Source: Mesorhizobium sp. J428 (lineage in GTDB: Bacteria > Pseudomonadota > Alphaproteobacteria > Rhizobiales > Rhizobiaceae). Taken from it: DNA of 64,000 nt. The position numbers were made by a program, and so were the translations under genes. The DNA is taken from contig NZ_JAJOMX010000001.1 of NCBI RefSeq assembly GCF_024699925.1, forward strand, positions 4,874,001-4,938,000, given 5' to 3'. Under the pieces are notes generated by a model, which had not been told where the DNA came from, ran no database searches, and saw only the letters and a program-made list of their open reading frames with translations. Position 1 is the stretch's first letter, and every line of letters starts with the position of its first letter. Positions 16,021 through 24,409 of the stretch are shown here, piece by piece.

Positions 16021-18133
16021 CCAGGCCTGGCGCCGGTTCCTGCCGGACACGCCGCCGCCGCCCTTCGCCTCGGCCGAGGACGTGATTCGTGACGCGCTGC
16101 CGACGCTTCAGCCGCGGCGGCGCATCACGGTGCCGCAATGGGCGGAGCAGTCGCGGCTGATCGACTTCTCGAACGCGAAGGGGCGCTGGTCCAACGCGTT
16201 CACGCCCTACATGACCGAGCCCTCGACGATGGTCACCTCGCGGCGCTTCGGCGCGGTCGTGTTCGTCGGACCGGCGCGGGCGATCAAGTCGGAGCCGCTA
16301 ATCCTCAACACGATAGGCCACGCCATCGAGTGCAAGCCGCGCGACACGATGGTGGTGTGCCAGACACAGGATTCGGCAAAGCAGTTCTCGGAACGGAAAC
16401 TGGGACCGATGCTGCGGCACAATCCGCAGCTGATGGCGCGTCAGCTGACTGGCCGGGGTGCCGACAACATCCACGAGAAGAAGTTCGAAGGCGGGATGAA
16501 CCTGCAGATCCGCTGGCCGGTGATCGGGAACTTCTCGCAGAACGAATATTTCAGCGTCCTGCTGACCGATCGCGACCGCATGACGGACGATGTCGACGGC
16601 GAGGGCGATCCCTTTACCCTGGCGCGCAAGCGCGTGCAGCACGCCGGCTCGCTTGGCATCGTCGTCGAGGAGAGTTCGCCAGGCCGGCCGATCGAGCGCG
16701 ACGACTGGGAGCCATCGACCCATCACGAGGCGCCGCCCTGCGCAGGCATCCTGTCCGACTACAACCTGGGCACCCGCGGCAAGTTCTACTGGTGCTGCCC
16801 GCACTGCGGCGACGCGTTCACGCCGATCTTCGAACGGCTGAAATGGGACAGCCGCGGCACGGAGAGCGAGAGCGCCAAGACGGTCTGCATGGTCTGCCCG
16901 TCCGGCTGTGTCATCGGCCCTGACCGGAAAAACGAGCTCAACGCCGGCGGGATATGGCTGCACGAGACCGCCGACGGCGGCAGCGCGGTGCCGATCGATG
17001 ACCCGGCTGTGCGCGACACCGACATCGCATCCTACTGGTGCGAAGGACCGGTGGCGGCGATGCAGAGCTGGGAACAGCTCGTGCTGCGCTACTTGCAGGC
17101 GAAGGCGTCCTTCGACGAGCGCGGCGACGAGAAGGCGCTGCTGTCTACCGTCACGCTGGACCAGGGCCGCCCCTACCTGCCGGCCGTGCGCCAGATCGGC
17201 GAAGGCCTGTCGGTCGAAACCCTGAAGGCGCTGGCGGAGGGCCATGCGCTCGGCGAGCTGCCGGCGGCGACGCGCTTCGTGACGGTGCAGGTCGACGTGC
17301 AGAGCAATCGCTTCGTCGTCTCGGTGGAGGCGTGGGGCCAGGAACTCGAGCACTGGCTGGTCGACCGGTTCGACATCTCGACGCCGCCCGCCGGCGCGCC
17401 GGGCGCGGAAGCGGGAAGTGATGGCAAGCCTCGCCGCGCGATCGATCCGCCGCGCTATTTCGAGGACTGGGCGGCGCTGCGTCCGCTGCTTGACAGGTCG
17501 TGGCCGGTCTCCGGCAGCGACATCTCGCTGATGCCGCGTGCGTTGATCGTCGACTCCGGCGGCGCGGCCGGCGTGACGCAGAACGCCTACAAGTTTTTGC
17601 GGGCAATGCAGCGTCAGGGCCTCGGTGGCCGGGTGTTCCTGGCCAAGGGGCACGGCGGCCTCGATCGCCAGCGCGCCGTCTATGGCCAGCCGGAAAAGGT
17701 GCTGGGCACACGCAAGAAGCGCACGACCGACCTGCGCATCGTGGTTGTCGGAACCGACCCGCTGAAGGACGAGGTGGCGCTGTCGCTGACCCGCAGGGAG
17801 CCGGGGCCGAACGCCTATCACCTGCCGCGCGCGCTGACCGACACGGTTTTCGCCGAATTCTGCGCAGAGGTCCGCACCGACACCGGATGGCAGGTGCGCA
17901 AGCAAGGGCTGCGCAACGAGGCCTTCGACCTCGCGGTCTATGCCAAGGCGCTGGCAATCGTGCTGAAGGCGGAGAAGATCGACTGGTCGCGCCCGCCTGC
18001 CTGGGCCGCCGATCCGGGCGAAAATTCATTTGCCGTGCGGGTGGCAGCGCCGACGCAGACGGCGCCCGCACCGCCGACTCCCGTCGTGGTGGGCCGTCCT
18101 CGTGGCCGGCGCGTTCGTTCAAGGGGAATCTGA
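16013..18133 (+). CDS. Terminase large subunit, GpA family
   Basis: 706 residues, the usual size for lambda gpA-type enzymes: an N-terminal ATPase driving packaging and a C-terminal nuclease cutting concatemers. Start region MLDQAWRRFLPDTPPPPFAS; ITVPQWAEQSRLID is the common GpA entry motif. The P-loop region (residues ~85-95) reads VGPARAIKSE, lacking the Gly normally before the Lys. A zinc-knuckle-like pair CCPHC and CMVCPSGC spans residues ~261-300. DSGGAAGVTQNAYKFL and the C-terminal YHLPRALTD/FDLAVYAKALA segments are typical. Overlaps terS by 8 bp. Confidence 0.93.
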   Translation: MLDQAWRRFLPDTPPPPFASAEDVIRDALPTLQPRRRITVPQWAEQSRLIDFSNAKGRWSNAFTPYMTEPSTMVTSRRFGAVVFVGPARAIKSEPLILNTIGHAIECKPRDTMVVCQTQDSAKQFSERKLGPMLRHNPQLMARQLTGRGADNIHEKKFEGGMNLQIRWPVIGNFSQNEYFSVLLTDRDRMTDDVDGEGDPFTLARKRVQHAGSLGIVVEESSPGRPIERDDWEPSTHHEAPPCAGILSDYNLGTRGKFYWCCPHCGDAFTPIFERLKWDSRGTESESAKTVCMVCPSGCVIGPDRKNELNAGGIWLHETADGGSAVPIDDPAVRDTDIASYWCEGPVAAMQSWEQLVLRYLQAKASFDERGDEKALLSTVTLDQGRPYLPAVRQIGEGLSVETLKALAEGHALGELPAATRFVTVQVDVQSNRFVVSVEAWGQELEHWLVDRFDISTPPAGAPGAEAGSDGKPRRAIDPPRYFEDWAALRPLLDRSWPVSGSDISLMPRALIVDSGGAAGVTQNAYKFLRAMQRQGLGGRVFLAKGHGGLDRQRAVYGQPEKVLGTRKKRTTDLRIVVVGTDPLKDEVALSLTRREPGPNAYHLPRALTDTVFAEFCAEVRTDTGWQVRKQGLRNEAFDLAVYAKALAIVLKAEKIDWSRPPAWAADPGENSFAVRVAAPTQTAPAPPTPVVVGRPRGRRVRSRGI

Positions 18134-18134
18134 G

Positions 18135-18359
18135 ATGGCCGGAATCACACTCGCACAGGCCGAGGCGCAGCTGGCGCTCTGGCTGACCGCGTCGGAACGG
18201 GTGTCGCAGAAACAATCCTACTCGATCGCCGGTCGGTCTCTGTCCTTCGCGGACCTTGCCGACATCAACGCGCAGATCCGCTACTGGGATAGCGAGGTCA
18301 AAAAGCTATCCCGCGTCGCCTCGGGCCGCGGTCGCATCCGCTACGCGGTGAGCGAGTGA
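18135..18359 (+). CDS. DUF6148 family protein, gpW-like head-tail connector candidate
   Basis: 74 residues, MAGITLAQAEAQLALWLTAS ... SFADLADINAQIRYWDSEVK. Sequence pattern and position between terminase and portal match DUF6148 and lambda gpW-like small connectors, which stabilise DNA in the filled head. It starts 1 bp after the terminase stop and overlaps the portal start by one base (TGATG). Confidence 0.75.
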   Translation: MAGITLAQAEAQLALWLTASERVSQKQSYSIAGRSLSFADLADINAQIRYWDSEVKKLSRVASGRGRIRYAVSE

Positions 18360-19957
18360 TGCGCGTGCGAGCGGCGGCACCGAACCTGCTCGATCGGCTG
18401 GTTGGGTATTTCGCACCCGGCCTGGCGGTCGAGCGCATCCGCGACCGGACCATGCTGTCCATGGTCACCGGTTCCGGCGCGGGCGGCTATGCCGGGGGCA
18501 AGCGCGACCGGCGCGCGACGAAGAACTGGCGGCCGGGCAATGGCTCGGCCAATGCCGACCTGCTTCCGGAACTCGACACGCTGCGCTCGCGCAACCGAGA
18601 CCTGGTGCGCAACGTTCCGATCGCGTCGGGCGCGGTCTCGACCAACAAGACGCATGTCATCGGCGACGGACTGGCCCTCAATGCCACCTGCGACCGCGAC
18701 GCGCTCGGTATCAGCCAGGAGAGGGCGGCAGCGCACAACAAAGCGGCCGAGCGCGAGTGGGCGACGTTCTGCGAAACGGCCGACTTCACGGGCGTGCAGC
18801 ACCTCGCGGACATGCAATACATGCTGTTCGGCGCGGTGCTGGACTCGGGCGATGTCTTTGTGCTGCGCCGCTACCGTGACGTCGGCACGCGCTACGCGCT
18901 GCGCCTGCAGGCGATCGAAGCCGATCGCGTGACGAACCCGATGTGGCGGGCGGACACGACGACGCTGGCCGGCGGTATCGAGCACGATTCGGACGGCGTT
19001 CCGGTCGCTGTCCACATTGCGGACCAGCATCCCGGCGACATTCGCCGCACGTCTATGTCCTGGCGGCGGGTGCAAATGCGGTTCGAGGATTCAAGCCCGG
19101 TTGTGCTGCACCTGTTCGACCGGTCACGACCGGACCTCGCGCGCGGCGTGCCGTATCTTGCGCCCGTGATCGAGATGCTGAAGAGCCTCGGCGACTTCAC
19201 CGACGCCGAAGTGCGCAGCGCGCTCGTCGCCGCCATGTTCGCGGTGTTCGTCGAAAAGTCGCCCGACGCGGAGTCCTCGCCGCTGCCGACGACGGGCGAG
19301 GGTTCCAACGGGAAGGACGAGGTGGAGCTGGGATCCGGCGCCATCATCGACCTGGCCGAGGGCGAGAAGATCACGGTCGCGAGCGGTGCGCGGCCCAATC
19401 CGCAGTTCGATCCGTTTATGATGGCGATGTTCCGTCAGATCGGCGTTGCGCTGGAGCTGCCAGTCGAGCTGTTGATCAAGCATTTCACGGCGTCCTATTC
19501 GGCCAGCCGTGCCGCACTGGAAATGGCGTGGCACACGTTCCGCCGCCGGCGGTCCTGGTTCGCGCGCACGCTGCTGCAGCCCGTTTATGAGATGGTGATC
19601 GAAGAGGCCGTGCTGCGCGGATATCTCGACTGCCCCGGGTTCGAAGATCCTCTGCTGCGCGCCGCCTGGTGCAAGGCGACCTGGTCCGGACCGGTGCGTC
19701 TCTCTCTCAATCCGAAGCTCGAGGCGGAGGCCGACGAGATCGACCTGCGCAATCACCTGAAGACGCGTCAGCAGGTAATGACGGAGCGGACCGGTGGCGA
19801 CTTCGATCAGAAGATCGAGCAGGGCAAGCGCGAGAAGGCAGCGATCGACGACGCGTTTCCTGCTGCTGTGCCGGCGCCGCCACCTTCGACAGAAGGCTCC
19901 CCGCAGGTCGATGAAAAGGCGGAGCCCGAAGAGGACAAGGAAAACGACGAGCCATGA
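18359..19957 (+). CDS. Phage portal protein, lambda family
   Basis: 532 residues from ATG 18359. Lambda gpB-type portal: AKNWRPGNGSANADLLPELD near the start, the LRSRNRDLVRNVPIASGAVS segment, and AVLDSGDVFVLRRYRD. The late part includes ASYSASRAALEMAWHTFRRR, highly typical of this family. It forms the dodecameric ring at the packaging vertex. The C-terminus is acidic and low-complexity (EKAEPEEDKENDEP). Overlaps the protease gene by 4 bp. Confidence 0.93.
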   Translation: MRVRAAAPNLLDRLVGYFAPGLAVERIRDRTMLSMVTGSGAGGYAGGKRDRRATKNWRPGNGSANADLLPELDTLRSRNRDLVRNVPIASGAVSTNKTHVIGDGLALNATCDRDALGISQERAAAHNKAAEREWATFCETADFTGVQHLADMQYMLFGAVLDSGDVFVLRRYRDVGTRYALRLQAIEADRVTNPMWRADTTTLAGGIEHDSDGVPVAVHIADQHPGDIRRTSMSWRRVQMRFEDSSPVVLHLFDRSRPDLARGVPYLAPVIEMLKSLGDFTDAEVRSALVAAMFAVFVEKSPDAESSPLPTTGEGSNGKDEVELGSGAIIDLAEGEKITVASGARPNPQFDPFMMAMFRQIGVALELPVELLIKHFTASYSASRAALEMAWHTFRRRRSWFARTLLQPVYEMVIEEAVLRGYLDCPGFEDPLLRAAWCKATWSGPVRLSLNPKLEAEADEIDLRNHLKTRQQVMTERTGGDFDQKIEQGKREKAAIDDAFPAAVPAPPPSTEGSPQVDEKAEPEEDKENDEP

Positions 19958-21348
19958 GCAACACGCTTTTCCATATTGCCGACCGCGTTCTCAACAGGCC
20001 GCTGCTGATCACGCCCGACAAGGCGCAGATCATCCTGGAGGTGGTCGCCGGCCGCATCGGTGTAAACTCTCCGGAGGCCAGCCGCTTCGAGGGCGATCAA
20101 TTCGAACGGGATGCCAGTGGCCAGCCGGTTCGTTTCAAGCCCTATAAGGTGAGCAGCGGCGTGGCGATCATCTCGATCGTTGGCTCCTTGGTGAACCGTG
20201 GGGCATGGGTCGGTGCTTCATCGGGGCTCGTCTCTTACGAAGGTATCCAGCACCAATTGCGGAGCGCTGCTCGCGACGAAACGGTTCGTGCAGTGATCCT
20301 TGATCTGTCGACGCCTGGCGGAGAGGCCATCGGAGCATTTGAGACTGCGGCGGCGGTGCGCTCTCTCGCAGCGGTGAAGCCGGTTACTGCCATCGTCAAC
20401 GGCATGGCCGCCAGCGCCGGCTATGCGATCGCTTCTGGCGCATCCGAGATCGTCACCACGGAAACCGGCGTTTCCGGCTCGATCGGCGTCGTGCTGCTTC
20501 ACGCCGACTTCTCGCGCTATCTCGCGAACGAGGGCATCCAGCCGACCTTCATCTTCGCCGGTGCCCACAAGGTCGACGGCAATCCGTTCGAGCCGCTCGG
20601 TGCGGCGGTCCGTGAAGATCTGCAGAGCGAGGTCAACGCCTTCTACGAGCAGTTTCTGAAGACCGTCGCCACCGGTCGCGGTGCGCGCCTGTCGATCGAC
20701 GCCGCCCGCGCAACCGAAGCGCGGACGATGATCGGCGAGGCGGCCGTCGCGATCGGTCTTGCCGACCGCGTCGGCACCTTCGAATCGGCGCTGGCCGATC
20801 TCCAGCAAGTCGCAAACCGCGCACCCGCATCGGGGCGCACAACCTCCATGAAAGGCAAAACCATGGACACGACCACGGGCGCGCCCGCCGCCGATGCGGG
20901 CATTTCCCAGGCTGACCATCAGTCCGCCGTGGCGGCGGCCGAACAGAAGGGCGCCTTGACCGAGCGGACCCGTCTCGCAGCCATCCTCGGCGGCGAAGGC
21001 ATTCGGGGCGATGCGGGCCGCATGGCAGCGGCCATCGATCTCGCAGTGAAGGCACCGACGATGTCTGCTGCCGACGTGACCGCCTTCGTGTCGGCCAACG
21101 TGGCGGCGGCCCCAGCGGCGGGCGCCGCCACCGTCTCGGCGCTGCTGTCCAAGCTCGACAAGGCGGCCGAAGGCGTGCAGTCGCGGCCTTCGACCGATGG
21201 CACGGCCGGCGCCGCCGACGCGCCGAAGGCGACCACGCCCGAGGGCTGGAAGGCGGAATACGCGGCAAGCGCCACGATCCAGGCCGAGTTCCCGACCGCC
21301 GAGGCATACGTCGCCTACCAGAAGCGGCAGGCCGTCAAGGCCGCCTGA
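19954..21348 (+). CDS. S49 family head maturation protease with C-terminal scaffold domain
   Basis: 464 residues. The N-terminal ~270 form an S49 (SppA/gpC-like) serine protease: LDLSTPGGEAIGAFETAAAV, the nucleophile Ser in NGMAASAGYAIASGA (~residue 153) and the general-base Lys in GAHKVDGNPFEPLG (~206). From ~residue 300 the chain is Ala-rich and helical, like a scaffold, ending in EWKAEY-type WKAEYAASATIQAEFPTAEA. It matures the procapsid. An in-frame start at 20863 could yield the scaffold alone, as for lambda C/Nu3. Confidence 0.9.
   Translation: MSNTLFHIADRVLNRPLLITPDKAQIILEVVAGRIGVNSPEASRFEGDQFERDASGQPVRFKPYKVSSGVAIISIVGSLVNRGAWVGASSGLVSYEGIQHQLRSAARDETVRAVILDLSTPGGEAIGAFETAAAVRSLAAVKPVTAIVNGMAASAGYAIASGASEIVTTETGVSGSIGVVLLHADFSRYLANEGIQPTFIFAGAHKVDGNPFEPLGAAVREDLQSEVNAFYEQFLKTVATGRGARLSIDAARATEARTMIGEAAVAIGLADRVGTFESALADLQQVANRAPASGRTTSMKGKTMDTTTGAPAADAGISQADHQSAVAAAEQKGALTERTRLAAILGGEGIRGDAGRMAAAIDLAVKAPTMSAADVTAFVSANVAAAPAAGAATVSALLSKLDKAAEGVQSRPSTDGTAGAADAPKATTPEGWKAEYAASATIQAEFPTAEAYVAYQKRQAVKAA
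20863..21348 (+). CDS. Candidate nested scaffold protein from an internal start
   Basis: ATG 20863 is in frame with the protease gene and has AAAGG seven bases upstream; ATG 20848 lies just before. It would give a 161-residue scaffold (MDTTTGAPAADAGISQADHQ onward). In lambda the scaffold Nu3 is made this way from within gene C. Internal initiation here is inferred. Confidence 0.45.
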   Translation: MDTTTGAPAADAGISQADHQSAVAAAEQKGALTERTRLAAILGGEGIRGDAGRMAAAIDLAVKAPTMSAADVTAFVSANVAAAPAAGAATVSALLSKLDKAAEGVQSRPSTDGTAGAADAPKATTPEGWKAEYAASATIQAEFPTAEAYVAYQKRQAVKAA

Positions 21349-21356
21349 CCTGGCCG

Positions 21357-21374
21357 CCCGCGGCAAGCCGCGGG
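21357..21374 (+). terminator. Intercistronic hairpin after protease gene
   Basis: CCCGCGGC-AA-GCCGCGGG followed by TTT, 8-bp perfect GC stem in the 92-bp gap before the decoration gene. Could be a partial terminator or an mRNA-stabilising/processing element. Confidence 0.5.
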
Positions 21375-21440
21375 TTTCCATCCGGCGGCGGCGCACGGAT
21401 CTTCGGGCCGCATCTTCCTCAACCTCCAAGGAATAAACCG

Positions 21441-21989
21441 ATGAAAACAAACCTGCTTTTCGCGGGCGCGCTCGCGTTCGCGCTTGTCGCCGTCGCGGTT
21501 CACACGATCTCGCCGGGCGCCGATATCTTCTCGCTGATGCCGGACGCCGGCTTCGCCACCGCGATGGCGACGCTCGCCGTCAACAAGCAGCGCGACTACC
21601 AGATGGGCGACAAGGAAGAGTATCCCGTCATCGCCGCCGACATCATCTACCAGGGCGCTGCCGTCGGCGAGAATGCGTCCGGCTATGCCCGGCCGCTCGT
21701 CGCCGCCGACCCGTTCCTCGGCTTCGCCGAGGCCATTGCCGACAATTCGGCTGGAGCGGCCGGCGCGATCAATATCAACGTGAAGAAGCGCGGTAACATC
21801 GTGCTGCCGATTTCCGGCCTCGCCATCACGGCGAATGACCGGCCGGCGGTCTATGCCTCCGACGACGACACGTTCACGCTGACCTCGGCCGGCAATTCAC
21901 TGATCGGCTACGTGTCCCGCTGGGTGTCGACGGGCGTGGCCGTCGTGGAGTTCGACGCCGCTCTCGTCAAGGCCGCGTTGCAGGCCTGA
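21441..21989 (+). CDS. Head decoration/capsid-stabilising protein (DUF2190-like) with hydrophobic N-terminal extension
   Basis: 182 residues from ATG 21441, preceded by AAGGA. The body (from ~residue 43, MATLAVNKQRDYQMGDKEEY) has IYQGAAVGENASGYARPL, DPFLGFAEAIADNSAGAAGA and YASDDDTFTLTSAGNSLIGY, a pattern of small decoration proteins between the protease and capsid genes. Oddly, the first ~25 residues (MKTNLLFAGALAFALVAVAV) look like a signal or membrane segment, unusual for a cytoplasmic head protein; initiation at 21567 would avoid it, but the better RBS is at 21441. Confidence 0.75.
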   Translation: MKTNLLFAGALAFALVAVAVHTISPGADIFSLMPDAGFATAMATLAVNKQRDYQMGDKEEYPVIAADIIYQGAAVGENASGYARPLVAADPFLGFAEAIADNSAGAAGAININVKKRGNIVLPISGLAITANDRPAVYASDDDTFTLTSAGNSLIGYVSRWVSTGVAVVEFDAALVKAALQA

Positions 21990-22010
21990 TCCGCCTCTCG
22001 CCTGATCGTC

Positions 22011-22030
22011 CCGGGCCGGCTTCGGCCCGG
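22011..22030 (+). terminator. Intercistronic hairpin before capsid gene
   Basis: CCGGGCCG-GCTT-CGGCCCGG, 8-bp perfect GC stem, no T-run, in the gap between decoration and capsid genes. Likely an RNA stability or processing element. Confidence 0.45.
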
Positions 22031-22090
22031 CTTCCCGTCCTGCCGGCTCGCCCGGAATCCCCAACACTGCAACAGAAGGAGTGAAGCGCC

Positions 22091-23044
22091 ATGCTTCCGC
22101 AGCAGTTCCAGAAAATCACGACCAAGGGCGTGGTCGGCATGATCCTCGCCCGCCTCGAAACCGGCTCGGCCGCATGGGTATCGCTGCTCGCGATGCGCAT
22201 GACCTCCACGCAGGCGATCGAGGAATACGCCTGGCTCGGCAACGCGCCGGCGCTGCGCGAGTTCATCGGTGGCCGGACGCCGGCCGAATTGTCCGAGAAT
22301 TCGTTCAAGGTCTCGAACAAGGATTACGAAGGCTCGATCCTGATCAAGTCGAAGGACATGCGCCGCGACAAGACGGGGCAGATCCAGATCCGGGTGAACC
22401 AGCTCGCCGACCGCGCGAACGACCATCCCGCCAAGTTGATGTCGAACCTGATCATCGCCGGCGAGTCGACGGTCTGTTACGACGGGCAGTATTTCTTCGA
22501 TACCGACCATGAAGAGGGCAAGAGCGGTTCGCAGTCGAACGACATCGTGTTCGACATCTCGGATGCGAATACCGGCGGCACGCCGACTGCCCCGACCGCA
22601 GCGACCATTGCGGCGGCAATCCTGCGGGCGATCCAGCAGATCTACACCTTCATGGACGATCGCGGCGAGCCGATGAACCAGGGCGCGGCGAGCTTCGTCG
22701 TCATGGTCCCGATCAGCTTCATGGCTGTCGGTCTGGAGGCGATCTATGCGCAGCTCACCGGCGGCGGCAACACCAACGTTCTGAAGGCGCTGGAAGGCCG
22801 CTTCTCGATCGAGCTGGTGCCGAACCCCCGGCTCACCTGGACAGACAAGATGGCCGTGTTCCGCGTCGACGACGCCGCGAAACCCTTCATCCTGCAGGAG
22901 GAGGACATTCCGGATGTCATCGCGCTCGGCGAGGGCTCGGAATACGAGCAACTGAACAAGGAACAGCTGTTCGGCATCGATTGGACCGGCAACGTCGCCT
23001 ACGGCTACTGGCAGCATGCCTGCCTGGTCACGCTCCAGGCCTGA
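22091..23044 (+). CDS. Major capsid protein, Mu gpT-like
   Basis: 317 residues, ATG behind AGAAGGAG. N-terminal MLPQQFQKITTKGVVGMILA; the central CYDGQYFFDTDHEEGKSGSQ motif and LWGIDWTGN-type ending (QLFGIDWTGNVAYGYWQHAC) match the Mu-like major head subunit (gpT) family. It forms the icosahedral shell. No cleavage site can be named. It is flanked on both sides by GC hairpins, in keeping with a highly expressed gene. Confidence 0.88.
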   Translation: MLPQQFQKITTKGVVGMILARLETGSAAWVSLLAMRMTSTQAIEEYAWLGNAPALREFIGGRTPAELSENSFKVSNKDYEGSILIKSKDMRRDKTGQIQIRVNQLADRANDHPAKLMSNLIIAGESTVCYDGQYFFDTDHEEGKSGSQSNDIVFDISDANTGGTPTAPTAATIAAAILRAIQQIYTFMDDRGEPMNQGAASFVVMVPISFMAVGLEAIYAQLTGGGNTNVLKALEGRFSIELVPNPRLTWTDKMAVFRVDDAAKPFILQEEDIPDVIALGEGSEYEQLNKEQLFGIDWTGNVAYGYWQHACLVTLQA

Positions 23045-23066
23045 TCCCCGCCCTCCTCGACGCGAT

Positions 23067-23093
23067 CTCCCGGCCGCCTGGCGCGGCCGGGAG
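23067..23093 (+). terminator. Strong intercistronic hairpin after capsid gene
   Basis: CTCCCGGCCGC-CTGGC-GCGGCCGGGAG: 11-bp perfect stem with 5-nt loop, no T-run. Third hairpin of the head-gene series. Confidence 0.5.
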
Positions 23094-23156
23094 GTGCCCT
23101 TTCCCGACGCGCTTTCGCGTCCGGCAAGTGCACCGCAACGCAAAAGGAATCCCGAC

Positions 23157-23567
23157 ATGAAATTCATGGTTACCGGCGGCACCGCCGAGATCGGCACCGA
23201 CATGGCGCTGAAGCTGACGCCCGAACAGAGCGCCGCGCGCGCCTTCGCGATCGAGGAGATTGACAAGGGTCTTTTCCGGCCGAAGCAGGTCGTCCAGTTC
23301 AAGGCGGGCGAGACCGTGGAGATCGTCGACACGGACCTTGACGACATGCCGCGCACGCTTGCCTCGCTGCTGCAGCCGATCGAGATCAAGGGCAAGGGTA
23401 AGGGCAAGGGTAAGAAAGACGAAACGCCGCTGAAGACCGACGGGCCGACGGTCGAAGAATACGTGGCGGCCGGCTATTCGGCGAAGAGCTACCCGCCCAA
23501 AGGCTATGCTTCTCGCAGCAGCGACGAAGACATCGCAGCCGCGATCAAAGCCGAAGCCGGCGCCTGA
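23157..23567 (+). CDS. Hypothetical phage head/tail-region protein
   Basis: 136 residues from ATG 23157 with AAAAGGA upstream. MKFMVTGGTAEIGTDMALKL start; the middle carries a lysine-glycine repeat (IEIKGKGKGKGKKDE, residues ~77-91) and the C-terminus YVAAGYSAKSYPPKGYASRS. No family recognised. Position after the capsid gene fits a minor head or head-completion role. Confidence 0.65.
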   Translation: MKFMVTGGTAEIGTDMALKLTPEQSAARAFAIEEIDKGLFRPKQVVQFKAGETVEIVDTDLDDMPRTLASLLQPIEIKGKGKGKGKKDETPLKTDGPTVEEYVAAGYSAKSYPPKGYASRSSDEDIAAAIKAEAGA

Positions 23568-23570
23568 TCC

Positions 23571-23897
23571 ATGCCCGTCGAGACCGCCGCGGACCGCGCA
23601 CTGTTCGTGGATCCGGATGAGTTCGGGTCCGTCGCATCCTGGGTCGTCGGATCCAATACGCCGGTCGTGGTCGCGGGCATCTTCGATGCGGCATCGCTCA
23701 ACCTGGCGATCGGCGACGGGCTCGATCTGTCAGATGTCGGCCCGCAGTTCCTGATGCGGGCGACGGACGTGCCTGCCGGTGGCCGTGATGGCGACGTTCT
23801 GACGATCACGATCGACGGCGTGGCGACCGCCTATACCGTCCGGACACGCGAGCCCGACGGCACCGGGATGGTGCTGCTGCGGCTGGAAAAGAACTGA
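23571..23897 (+). CDS. Head-tail joining protein (gpFII/Phage_attach-like)
   Basis: 108 residues, starting 3 bp after the previous stop. AADRALFVDPDEFGSVASWV opens like gpFII-type joining proteins; it ends in YTVRTREPDGTGMVLLRLEK, with the expected beta-rich make-up. It attaches tails to filled heads. The call rests on this pattern, size and gene order. Confidence 0.7.
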   Translation: MPVETAADRALFVDPDEFGSVASWVVGSNTPVVVAGIFDAASLNLAIGDGLDLSDVGPQFLMRATDVPAGGRDGDVLTITIDGVATAYTVRTREPDGTGMVLLRLEKN

Positions 23898-23912
23898 TCG
23901 GCGGGATCTGCG

Positions 23913-24356
23913 ATGGCGGACCATATCTGGCTGCAGATCCGCGACGGCTTTGCCGACGTGCTGGACGGCGTCGAAGTGGCGGCGGGCGTTGTGCCTGCCG
24001 TTGAAACCGACATGACGCATCGGCCCAACACCGACCGCCTGCCACTGTGGCGGATCAAGTGGGGTGACGAGAGAGTCATCGAGCGGACGCGCGAGGACAT
24101 CACCCGCGAGGTGCAGTTCCTGGTCGAGGGCTGGTGGACCGGCAAGCCGCTGGAAGCGCTGCTTGCATCGATGGCATTGGCTGCCGAGACCGCGATCGAG
24201 GCCGACCCGACGCTCGGCGGTCTCGTCGCCCGAGCGTTTTATGCCGGATCCTCGCTGCAGGTCGACGGCGAAGGCGAGAAGCGCGCCGGGGTGGTTACGT
24301 TGCAGTATCGCGTCGTCGTGGTGACGAGCCGCACGGATCCGACACAGCGGGCGTAG
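23913..24356 (+). CDS. Minor tail protein/tail terminator candidate (gpU or DUF3168-like)
   Basis: 147 residues. IWLQIRDGFADVLDGVEVAA at the start and a C-terminal beta-strand ALQYRVVVVTSRTDPTQ-type ending (TLQYRVVVVTSRTDPTQRA), as in tail terminator proteins that cap the tail tube. It lies between joining protein and tube protein, the usual place for gpU/gpZ functions. Exact family not certain. Confidence 0.65.
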   Translation: MADHIWLQIRDGFADVLDGVEVAAGVVPAVETDMTHRPNTDRLPLWRIKWGDERVIERTREDITREVQFLVEGWWTGKPLEALLASMALAAETAIEADPTLGGLVARAFYAGSSLQVDGEGEKRAGVVTLQYRVVVVTSRTDPTQRA

Positions 24357-24409
24357 CGCCGCGCTGCCGGAACGACTGAACATTTCAAACATCGTGAAAG
24401 GATGAGGCG

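Noticed and set aside
16298..17905. 535-codon minus-strand frame in the terminase gene
   Set aside because: Antisense of terL; composition dominated by Arg/Ala/Gln typical of a shadow frame.
21908..23407. 499-codon minus-strand frame over the capsid gene
   Set aside because: Antisense shadow; capsid family match on the plus strand is clear.
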